Assembly (NCBI GenBank): GCA_002415785.1 | Contig: DIAJ01000021.1 | Span: forward strand, 20,969 to 26,484 | Direction: 5' to 3' | DNA: 5,516 bases | Source: Flavobacteriales bacterium UBA5081 | Lineage (GTDB): Bacteria > Bacteroidota > Bacteroidia > Flavobacteriales_E > Vicingaceae | In this document: positions 1 through 5,516 of the stretch, in pieces | How the letters are laid out: each line of letters starts with the position of its first letter | How positions within the stretch are numbered: the stretch's first letter is position 1 | Notes under the pieces: model-generated | What the model was told of the DNA's origin: nothing | The model's input: only the letters and a program-made list of their open reading frames with translations | Databases searched by the model: none | Position numbers and translations under genes: made by a program

Positions 1-54
1 TTCTTAATTCTTCACTCTTAATTGACAATTAGAAATTTAAGATTAAAAACTTCT

Positions 55-1545
55 TTACCATTTCCAACCCATCGTTAGCATAATTTGATGATGTCGATTA
101 TCGATTAATGCTTCTGAGGGGACACTTTGATATAATTGACTCACCGTTTGCCAGTCGCTCAACATATAAGTTAAGTCGATGTTGTAGTTTTCACTTCTAA
201 ACCCTGCTCCCAATGAGTAGGTTTTTCGGTTTTCATCCGGTCTAAACTCCAGTTCGTTGGATTGGTAGGGGTTGTCTTCGTATCGAAAACCGGCTCGAAC
301 GACAAATGGTTCTGCGCGCACTTCAGCACCTACTCTAATGTTGTGTGTGTTTTTTAAAGTATTCCTAATTCCAAGATTAGCTTCTGAGTAATCTGCTTCG
401 TAGCGTCTTTTGTCATCAAACTTTGCTTGAGTGTAATCCACATACTCATACTCTATATTAAATAATCCAATATTTTTGAACACATAGGCTAAACTCGCCA
501 TATAACGCATTGGAGTACGAAGCTTGTAGTTCCAATTATTAATAACGGTTTCTTCTTCATAAGCTGTACCTTCAGAAAACTCTGAAATTGCATCAAAAGT
601 ATACTCTTCAGATATATTATAGAATGTTGGTGCATGAACTGATGCTCCTAATCGAATACTCTCATTTACTTTATAGATGGCTCCTAATTTAAAGTTGAAG
701 CCATTTCCTTGCATAAGTAGATTGGTTTCTTCAGCATAATAAATACCAACACTATCATTGCTAGTTGCCGGTGTGGGGTAAATATAATTTTCTTCAAATA
801 ATCTGTTTGATTCAAAACGCATACTTTGTAAGCTAATGTTAGCACCTACATATAGCCGATCTTGGTAATTCCCTCCAAAGCTGAAGTAGGTTTCTGACTG
901 ATGACCCCTTTGTTCCAAGCTCTCAATCTGTTCCACTGCTGAAGTATTTCTAATTTCTCTTTCATACTGGGTATTTGTTACTGGGTTGATTAAATATAGC
1001 CAATAAGCTTGCGAGGGGCCAAATACAGTTTGATTATTTCCGTAGCCTTCAACTACGCCAACATCAACTTGGTTGCTATTTAAGTAATTCACATAATCAT
1101 CAATAATGGAAGATTGATTTAAAGAGTTTCCTTTAATTCGTTGATTATTGTGGAAATTATTTATTCTATTATGACCAATGGCAAATGAATAATTTTTCCA
1201 GCCGTTTTGATTGCCTTTATACGAACCTACATAACCAATATTTCCAATGTTGAAATTGGCTCTGCTGTCTTGGCTAAAGCTGTTATTGTATAAACTTTCA
1301 TTGTCTCTTATGGAAAGAGCTGTAGTGAAGGTAAATTCAGAGTTTCTGTAAACTCCAGTTGCTGCCGGGTTTACAGAGATAGCAGATAAGTCTCCACCGA
1401 GTGCTCCAAAAGAGCCACCCATGGCGTTAAATCTTGCTGTACCCAAATTTTGCATTCTGGAAAAGCGGAGCGCATCTGTATAGTTTTGTGCAAAAGCTCC
1501 AAGGCTTGCTATAATCAAGCTATAGGTTAAAATATATTTTTTCAT
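55..1545 (-). CDS. OmpP1/FadL-family outer-membrane transport protein
   Basis: This 496-residue protein is a predicted outer-membrane beta-barrel of the FadL/OmpP1/TodX group, whose known members pass hydrophobic molecules such as long-chain fatty acids or aromatics across the outer membrane. What is seen: a Sec signal peptide (residues 1-19, Lys2-Lys3, hydrophobic core, AFA cleavage site before Gln20); a Gly-rich N-terminal stretch at about 36-52 followed by the NPA motif at 59-61, which in FadL belongs to the N-terminal hatch; alternating polar/aromatic strands throughout; a family-like segment at 282-308 (GFNFKLGAIY, then IRLGASVHAP); and a C-terminal strand ending in Trp, as usual for BAM-assembled barrels. 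There are no cysteines. The start is the ATG directly before the signal peptide. It lies 17 bases downstream of the lipoprotein gene on the same strand, so the two are probably cotranscribed. The length is near the upper end of the family. The substrate cannot be told; the family call is firm, the transport role inferred. Confidence 0.88.
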   Translation of the reverse strand: MKKYILTYSLIIASLGAFAQNYTDALRFSRMQNLGTARFNAMGGSFGALGGDLSAISVNPAATGVYRNSEFTFTTALSIRDNESLYNNSFSQDSRANFNIGNIGYVGSYKGNQNGWKNYSFAIGHNRINNFHNNQRIKGNSLNQSSIIDDYVNYLNSNQVDVGVVEGYGNNQTVFGPSQAYWLYLINPVTNTQYEREIRNTSAVEQIESLEQRGHQSETYFSFGGNYQDRLYVGANISLQSMRFESNRLFEENYIYPTPATSNDSVGIYYAEETNLLMQGNGFNFKLGAIYKVNESIRLGASVHAPTFYNISEEYTFDAISEFSEGTAYEEETVINNWNYKLRTPMRYMASLAYVFKNIGLFNIEYEYVDYTQAKFDDKRRYEADYSEANLGIRNTLKNTHNIRVGAEVRAEPFVVRAGFRYEDNPYQSNELEFRPDENRKTYSLGAGFRSENYNIDLTYMLSDWQTVSQLYQSVPSEALIDNRHHQIMLTMGWKW

Positions 1546-1562
1546 TTTTCTCTGATTAAATA

Positions 1563-3068
1563 TTATCGTCTAGAAGGTCTAGTTGACCTACTTGGTGCAC
1601 TTCCACCGCTGCGGCTGCCTCCACCGCCTGATGGGCGGTAGGAGGGGGTGCTGTTATATGAAGGTCGGCTTCTATTATACGAAGGTCGACTTTGTTGAGG
1701 TTGAGCTTGAGGTCTCGCCTGAGGCTGAGTCTGCGGTTGCGTACTTGGTCGGCTGTAGCTATTGCTTCTGCTCGGACGGTTATACGAAGGTCGACTGTAA
1801 GACGGCCTGCTGTAGCTCGGTTTACTCTCCGGTCTTGTGCTAGGCGTAGTCGGTCTTGTAGAAGGCGTATTGCTTGGCGTAGAAGATGGAGAATAGTTTC
1901 TGCTCGGACGCTCAGTAGGGCGGTTGGCAGGCTCTCTGCTCGGCTCAGGTCTGCTGTAATCAGAAGGGCTGCGCTCGATTTTATACTTCTCAGGCGTTAC
2001 ATTTCTAGCAGGTCGTTCTTGCGTAGGCTCATCTTTGGGTTGAACTTTTGGTCGCGCCGAAGGTGTTGTATTTCCTCTATTTTCATCTCGACTACCACCA
2101 CGATCAGGACGAGTTCCAATTTTTTCATTGTTTTCTTTTTCCCTTAAAGAAGCTCCACTTGAGCGACTCTCTCTTGTTGTTGTAGTTCCGGCTCTTCGAT
2201 AAGTGTTTGAACCGCTGTTTCCTCTCGGAGTACTTACTCTACGAACACCACTGTTGCTTTCGCCGCTGCTGCCGCCTCCAACAAAACCGCTTCCGTAGTA
2301 GCCATTGTAAAATCCGTGATTATAACCATGAGCATAACCCATGCCGTAGCTTCCATAACCAAAGCCGTATCCATAGCCAAATCTATTCCAAGGATTCCAA
2401 GGGTTCCATGCATTGTATCCCCAAAAAGGATCATAAAATGGGTCGTGAAAAGGGTGGCGGTATCTCCAAGGTGAATAACCATAACCATAACCGTATCCAA
2501 TTCCAAAACCTACATTCCATCCACTCCAACTATTGTAGCCAAAGCTAATTCCGGTTCTTGGGTAAGGATTCCAAAAGTTGTAACCACCATATAAAGTAGG
2601 TTGCACAAAAAATGGATCATAAGTATAAATAATTCTGTCTCGAACATAAGGGTCGTAAGTATTGATGCTTCTTACCGGAGAGTTAATGCGATTTAAGGTT
2701 TCAGCATATTCTTCGTCATAATATTCAGTGTCGCCATTGTTGTTGTAATTGTTAATGGTTACGTTCGATTTATCCTCCGTTTGATTATTGTCAGCGCGCT
2801 CTTCTTCCGTATAACGGTTGTCGTAAATGCTTTGAGGATAGTCATTCGACTGTCCATCCTCATTGTATCTGTTTGGATAACTTCCGTCATATTGGATTTG
2901 GTCGGTTTTGTTAAAATCTTCACGAGGATCTTTTTTTACCTTGTTAATAGGATCGTTTGATGGCTTGTAATATACATCATCATAAGCATAAGGCGCGTAT
3001 GAAGTAGAACAAGCAGAAATAAATCCTACAGTAAAAAGAAGACTAAATAGTTTAACGAAGGTTTTCAT
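1563..3068 (-). CDS. Predicted outer-membrane lipoprotein with aromatic-Gly and Ser/Arg/Pro low-complexity regions
   Basis: A 501-residue protein that I cannot assign to a function. The chosen start gives a clean lipoprotein signal: MKTFVKLF, a hydrophobic core, and the lipobox ISAC with Cys20 as the lipidated residue. An in-frame ATG 13 codons upstream (3105-3107) would push this signal inside the protein, so I reject it. Residues 21-138 form an acidic Asn/Asp/Tyr-rich linker. Residues 139-265 are extremely rich in Gly, Tyr, Trp, Phe and Pro (GYGYGYGY at 191-198, WNPWNPWN at 221-228). Residues 270-501 are basic and disordered-looking, with SRPSY/NRPSY-type repeats at 417-478 and an Arg-rich end. 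No enzyme motif is visible. Ser-Thr after Cys20 is not an inner-membrane Asp signal, and no Lys-(Asp/Glu)2 surface-export signal follows. It is first in a unit with the FadL-like barrel. From memory, similar proteins near proS in flavobacteria carry uninformative names such as vitellogenin-like. A surface or periplasmic structural role is a guess. Confidence 0.82.
   Translation of the reverse strand: MKTFVKLFSLLFTVGFISACSTSYAPYAYDDVYYKPSNDPINKVKKDPREDFNKTDQIQYDGSYPNRYNEDGQSNDYPQSIYDNRYTEEERADNNQTEDKSNVTINNYNNNGDTEYYDEEYAETLNRINSPVRSINTYDPYVRDRIIYTYDPFFVQPTLYGGYNFWNPYPRTGISFGYNSWSGWNVGFGIGYGYGYGYSPWRYRHPFHDPFYDPFWGYNAWNPWNPWNRFGYGYGFGYGSYGMGYAHGYNHGFYNGYYGSGFVGGGSSGESNSGVRRVSTPRGNSGSNTYRRAGTTTTRESRSSGASLREKENNEKIGTRPDRGGSRDENRGNTTPSARPKVQPKDEPTQERPARNVTPEKYKIERSPSDYSRPEPSREPANRPTERPSRNYSPSSTPSNTPSTRPTTPSTRPESKPSYSRPSYSRPSYNRPSRSNSYSRPSTQPQTQPQARPQAQPQQSRPSYNRSRPSYNSTPSYRPSGGGGSRSGGSAPSRSTRPSRR
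1635..1820 (-). repeat. Coding tandem repeats: (S/N)RPSY-type units in lipoprotein tail
   Basis: Residues 417-478 of the lipoprotein contain repeated short units: PSYSRPSYSRPSYNRPS, then SYSRPS, a QPQTQPQARPQAQPQQ stretch, then SRPSYN, SRPSYN and PSYRPS. At the DNA level this appears on the plus strand as recurring tatacgaaggtcg-like and ctgtagctcgg-like words. The units are degenerate rather than identical, so the array looks old and selected at protein level, although it could still change length by slippage. Confidence 0.75.
2274..2654 (-). other. Aromatic Gly/Tyr/Trp/Pro-rich segment of the lipoprotein
   Basis: Residues 139-265 of the lipoprotein carry alternating Gly-Tyr runs (191-198 and 231-239), WNP triplets (221-228), HDPFYDPFW (208-216) and many further Tyr, Phe and Trp residues. 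The composition resembles adhesive or self-associating low-complexity proteins. It contains no recognised fold, and function is not shown by the sequence. Confidence 0.7.
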
Positions 3069-3088
3069 GGCGCGTATTTTTAAATTTG

Positions 3089-3122
3089 TTGAATAGTTCG
3101 ACGGCAATAATTAATACTTTTG
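3089..3122 (+). promoter_or_regulatory. Candidate Bacteroidetes-type promoter of proS
   Basis: TACTTTTG at 3115-3122 matches the Bacteroidetes -7 consensus TAnnTTTG exactly. A TTG at 3089-3091, inside ATTTGTTG, lies 23 bases upstream and could serve as the -33 element, at the long end of usual spacing. Transcription would start near 3127-3130, giving a leader of about 36-39 bases before the proS ATG. The leader has no Shine-Dalgarno sequence and is A-rich just before the start, as is usual in this phylum. The site lies in the 97-base divergent gap. Confidence 0.6.
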
Positions 3123-3165
3123 TCAAACATTCACACGCAAAATATCAAATTCTATACCACAAATT

Positions 3166-4644
3166 ATGTCAAAAGGACTTTGCAGTAGAAAAGAGGATTA
3201 TTCCAGATGGTACAACGAGATTGTAGAACGAGCTGACTTGGCTGAACATTCAGCAGTTAGAGGCTGTATGGTGATTAAGCCTTACGGTTACGCTATATGG
3301 GAAAAAATGCAGCAACAGCTGGATAAGATGTTTAAGGAAACAGGTCATACTAATGCCTACTTTCCTTTGTTTGTTCCCAAAAGTTTGTTTGAAGCAGAAG
3401 AGAAAAATGCAGAAGGCTTTGCGAAAGAGTGTGCTGTTGTGACTCATTACCGATTAAAAAATGATGAGGACAATCCGGGTAAGCTGAAAGTTGATGAAGA
3501 TGCAAAATTGGAAGAAGAATTGGTTGTTCGACCAACTTCTGAGGCCATTATTTGGAATACATATAAAGGTTGGATCCAATCTTATAGAGATTTGCCGATT
3601 TTAGTGAATCAATGGGCAAATGTAGTGCGGTGGGAAATGCGTACGCGTTTGTTTTTGCGTACAGCAGAGTTCCTTTGGCAAGAGGGGCATACAGCTCATG
3701 CAAGCAAAGAAGAAGCTTTAGAGGAAACCAAAATGATTTTAGATATTTATGCTGAATTCGCTGAAAAGTTCATGGCAATGCCGGTCATAAAAGGAGTAAA
3801 GTCAGAGAGTGAGCGCTTTGCAGGTGCAGTTGAAACTTATTGTATTGAATCGCTTATGCAAGATGGTAAAGCATTGCAAGCCGGAACATCACATTTCTTA
3901 GGTCAAAATTTTGCCAAAGCATTTGACGTAAAGTTTGCTTCACAAGAAGGTAAGCAAGAATATGTTTGGGCAAGCTCTTGGGGCGTTTCTACGAGATTAA
4001 TGGGAGCTTTAATCATGACACATTCTGATGATCAAGGCTTAGTATTGCCACCAAATTTAGCACCTTTTCAAGTGGTTATGGTTCCAATTTACAAAGGCGA
4101 AGAGCAAAGAGAAACTGTTGTAAATCGACTAAAGGAAATTAAAAAAGAATTGGAGGCTGCAGGAGTATCCGTTAAACTTGACGATAGAGATACGCACAAA
4201 CCCGGTTGGAAATTTGCAGAATATGAGTTAAAAGGAGTGCCGCTTCGTTTGGCCATGGGCATGCGAGATATTGAGAACGGGAACATTGAAGTAGCTCGAA
4301 GAGATACCTTGGAGAAAAAAGTGTACGAGCAAAAAGACCTAGCAAATAAGGTAAAACATCTTTTAGAAAATATTCAAGACAACTTATATCATAAATCAAT
4401 TGATTTTAGAGAAGAGAATTCCCACAAAGCTGACAGTTACGAAGAGTTTAAAAAGCTCATCGAAAAGAAAGGAGGCTTTGTATATGCGCATTGGGACGGT
4501 ACAGCAGAAACAGAAGAGTTGATTAAGAAAGAAACCAAAGCAACCATTCGTTGTATACCTTTGAATCAAAAGGAGGAAGAAGGAAAATGTGTATATTCCG
4601 GAAAACCTTCTAAAGGAAGAGTGATTTTTGCCAAGGCTTATTAA
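3166..4644 (+). CDS. proS: Prolyl-tRNA synthetase, archaeal/eukaryotic-like class II type
   Basis: Cytoplasmic enzyme that charges tRNA-Pro with proline using ATP. Its 492 residues fit the short archaeal/eukaryotic-like (ProS type 3) form, which lacks the roughly 180-residue editing insertion of the E. coli type. In order: motif 1 region at about 32-71, with the HTNAYFPLFVP segment at 61-71; the proline-site TxE motif in RPTSEAIIW (Thr124, Glu126); motif 2 with Arg155/Glu157 and the Arg166-to-His175 stretch RTAEFLWQEGH; motif 3 as SWGVSTR with Arg277; the anticodon-binding domain at about 300-400; and the ProRS C-terminal domain at about 420-492, ending in Tyr as in the family. Catalytic motifs are intact. 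The C-terminal zinc site appears eroded: only Cys463 and Cys475 remain in that domain. The ATG is preceded by A-rich DNA and the N-terminus matches the family. The next gene follows after 10 bases, suggesting cotranscription. Confidence 0.97.
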   Translation: MSKGLCSRKEDYSRWYNEIVERADLAEHSAVRGCMVIKPYGYAIWEKMQQQLDKMFKETGHTNAYFPLFVPKSLFEAEEKNAEGFAKECAVVTHYRLKNDEDNPGKLKVDEDAKLEEELVVRPTSEAIIWNTYKGWIQSYRDLPILVNQWANVVRWEMRTRLFLRTAEFLWQEGHTAHASKEEALEETKMILDIYAEFAEKFMAMPVIKGVKSESERFAGAVETYCIESLMQDGKALQAGTSHFLGQNFAKAFDVKFASQEGKQEYVWASSWGVSTRLMGALIMTHSDDQGLVLPPNLAPFQVVMVPIYKGEEQRETVVNRLKEIKKELEAAGVSVKLDDRDTHKPGWKFAEYELKGVPLRLAMGMRDIENGNIEVARRDTLEKKVYEQKDLANKVKHLLENIQDNLYHKSIDFREENSHKADSYEEFKKLIEKKGGFVYAHWDGTAETEELIKKETKATIRCIPLNQKEEEGKCVYSGKPSKGRVIFAKAY

Positions 4645-4654
4645 AATTTCAGTT

Positions 4655-5368
4655 ATGGATCAGAAAACCAAAAAAAGCTTTCAAGAAATTGTTGAGCGAG
4701 TTCAAAGCAAAGCTTCGCTAAAACAAGCTATTTACAGGAATACTTTAGAAAGCTTTGAAAGGTTTAAAGCTTGCGGAGAAGAGTTAGTTGAAAAGTTGAG
4801 GACTAAAATGGATACTTTCGACAAAGACGTACAAATAGAATATAAAGAAATCGGAGAGTTTGAGTTTCAAATAAAGGTAGGGGGAGACGTAATCTTGTTT
4901 TATATGCACTCCAATGTATTTGATTTCGACCCCTCGCATCCGATTAAGCAATCGGCCTATGTAAAGGAAGATACTAGTCGTTCTTATTGTGGAGTGATTA
5001 ATATTTACAACTTTCTTTCAGATTCATTTAAGTATAGCCGATACGATGATAGCGGTTATTTAATCGGGCGAGCGTTTATCAATAAAGACAAGCACTTTTT
5101 TATGGAAGGCAAACGTCAGTTAAACTTTATCTATAACAATTTTGTGAATGACACCATTGATAAAGCCTGTATTCGAGAGGTGATTCATCACGCTATTTTG
5201 TATTCCATGGATTTTGATTTATTTACTCCTCCTTACAGACATGTACAAGAAATGAGCGTAGGGCAGCTGCTTCAGGAGGCTTCAGGAATGAGAATGAAAA
5301 CTTCAAAGCGATTGGGTTTTCGCTTTAGCTTTGACGATGGAGAGGGCGAAAATCAGTTTCCGACCTAA
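4655..5368 (+). CDS. Conserved-looking hypothetical protein downstream of proS
   Basis: A 237-residue protein I do not recognise. The ATG at 4655 lies 10 bases after the proS stop; a TTG nine codons upstream (4628) would overlap the end of proS and is less likely. There is no signal peptide, lipobox or membrane segment, so it is probably cytoplasmic. By eye, residues 4-55 look helical and charged. Residues 58-90 look like paired beta strands (IEYKEIGEFEFQIKVGGD, then VILFYMHSNVFDF). A Tyr/Phe-rich core spans 111-163, including YLIGRAFINKDKHFFMEGK (135-153). A helix follows at 168-187, and the tail is basic then acidic. Codon use and composition look like those of proS, with no sign of decay or transfer. 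The close spacing suggests cotranscription and perhaps translational coupling with proS, but a role in tRNA charging is only inference. No catalytic motif could be named with confidence. Confidence 0.8.
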   Translation: MDQKTKKSFQEIVERVQSKASLKQAIYRNTLESFERFKACGEELVEKLRTKMDTFDKDVQIEYKEIGEFEFQIKVGGDVILFYMHSNVFDFDPSHPIKQSAYVKEDTSRSYCGVINIYNFLSDSFKYSRYDDSGYLIGRAFINKDKHFFMEGKRQLNFIYNNFVNDTIDKACIREVIHHAILYSMDFDLFTPPYRHVQEMSVGQLLQEASGMRMKTSKRLGFRFSFDDGEGENQFPT

Positions 5369-5435
5369 ATTATCTGCGAAATAAAATTGAAAAATAAGGG
5401 CTTATAAAAAAGAGTAAAAAAAGTTTGAAAAAGTC

Positions 5436-5467
5436 TTGCACCAATAAAAAGATTTCTCTTACATTTG
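5436..5467 (+). promoter_or_regulatory. Strong Bacteroidetes-type promoter of the tRNA gene
   Basis: TACATTTG at 5460-5467 matches TAnnTTTG exactly and is followed by C, as is common at stable-RNA promoters of this phylum. TTG at 5436-5438 (in CTTGCA) stands 21 bases upstream as the -33 element, and the DNA upstream of that is A-tract rich (5406-5432), which could act like an UP element. The start point should fall near 5471-5475, about 20 bases before the mature tRNA 5' end, leaving a short leader for RNase P to remove. Confidence 0.78.
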
Positions 5468-5470
5468 CAC

Positions 5471-5484
5471 TCCCAAAATTGGGA
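5471..5484 (+). repeat. Short palindrome in the tRNA leader
   Basis: TCCCAA and TTGGGA form a perfect inverted repeat with AA between them, foldable as a 5-base-pair stem with a four-base loop. It lies right at or just after the predicted transcription start and 9 bases before the tRNA. It may be a leader hairpin that shapes processing, or simply chance. Confidence 0.45.
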
Positions 5485-5493
5485 AACAAAAAC

Positions 5494-5516
5494 GGTCCGT
5501 TCGTCTAGGGGTTAGG
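5494..5516 (+). tRNA. tRNA-Glu (5' part only, cut by the window edge)
   Basis: The bases GGTCCGT (acceptor strand 5494-5500), T8-C9, then the D-arm GTCT-AGGGGTT-AGG match the 5' part of bacterial tRNA-Glu, whose typical start is TTCGTCTAGnGGnTAGGAC after the acceptor strand. Only about 23 of the expected 72-76 bases are present; the anticodon, T-arm and 3' end lie beyond the window, so the identity rests on the D-arm. The strong promoter directly upstream supports a true gene at the start of its own transcription unit, possibly with further RNA genes or coding genes following it. Confidence 0.85.

Noticed and set aside
1..54. AT-rich segment after the barrel gene with repeated CTTAATT (3-9, 17-23) and an inverted repeat TAATTG-A-CAATTA (19-31), considered as a terminator or repeat element.
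   Set aside because: The stem has almost no G-C pairs, the loop would be one base, and no clear T-run follows on the minus strand; it may be part of a larger repeat outside the window but cannot be judged.
1692..2147. Open frame of 151 codons on the plus strand, opposite the lipoprotein tail, and a second one at 1583-1843.
   Set aside because: The Arg/Leu/Ser-rich translation is what antisense reading of a Ser/Arg/Pro repeat gives; there is no start context, and the minus-strand frame has a clear signal peptide and full length.
2207..2548. Plus-strand open frame of 113 codons and a minus-strand one at 2234-2506, both within the lipoprotein gene.
   Set aside because: Both are frame shadows of the Gly/Tyr-rich low-complexity region, which lacks stops in several frames; their His/Asn-rich or Met-rich translations show no domain.
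3069..3107. Upstream ATG that would lengthen the lipoprotein by 13 residues.
   Set aside because: It would place a polar stretch before the signal peptide; the inner ATG at 3066-3068 gives a standard lipoprotein signal.
4628..4654. TTG start that would lengthen the unknown protein by nine residues and overlap proS.
   Set aside because: The ATG at 4655 is a better start, and the added residues merely read the end of proS in another frame.
5394..5405. Inverted repeat ATAAG-GG-CTTAT after the unknown gene, considered as a terminator.
   Set aside because: The stem is short and AT-rich, the loop is two bases, and on the plus strand an A-run follows, not a T-run, so it is not a credible rho-independent terminator for the proS unit.
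1..5516. Search by eye for CRISPR arrays, insertion sequences, toxin-antitoxin pairs, retrons or other defence systems.
   Set aside because: No regularly spaced repeats, transposase, reverse transcriptase or nuclease motifs were seen; the window reads as ordinary core chromosome.

Overview
The window looks like chromosomal DNA of a member of the Bacteroidetes, probably a flavobacterium-like lineage. The supporting signs are AT-rich intergenic DNA, start codons without Shine-Dalgarno sequences, two sites matching the Bacteroidetes -7 promoter element TAnnTTTG, an archaeal/eukaryotic-type prolyl-tRNA synthetase, and a FadL-like outer-membrane barrel of the type common in this phylum. The genus cannot be told from this sequence alone.

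The left half (55-3068) is a two-gene unit on the minus strand. Its first gene encodes a 501-residue predicted lipoprotein. This has a lipobox at Cys20, an acidic Asn/Asp/Tyr-rich linker, an aromatic Gly/Tyr/Trp/Pro-rich middle and a strongly basic Ser/Arg/Pro/Tyr-repeat tail. After a 17-base gap comes a 496-residue OmpP1/FadL-family beta-barrel with a signal peptide. Both products should sit in the outer membrane, so the unit looks like an envelope operon.

The 97-base gap at 3069-3165 is divergent. It carries a good promoter candidate for the rightward genes but no convincing one for the leftward operon. The right half (3166-5368) is a second two-gene unit on the plus strand. It holds proS, the 492-residue class II prolyl-tRNA synthetase without the bacterial editing insertion, followed 10 bases later by a 237-residue soluble protein that I do not recognise.

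The last 125 bases before the right edge hold a strong Bacteroidetes-type promoter, a small leader palindrome and the first 23 bases of a tRNA gene, most likely tRNA-Glu(TTC), which runs off the window. The proS unit and the tRNA both serve translation, while the leftward pair serves the envelope. I see no mobile element, CRISPR array, phage gene or clear defence system. The least explained items are the tripartite low-complexity lipoprotein and the unknown protein downstream of proS.
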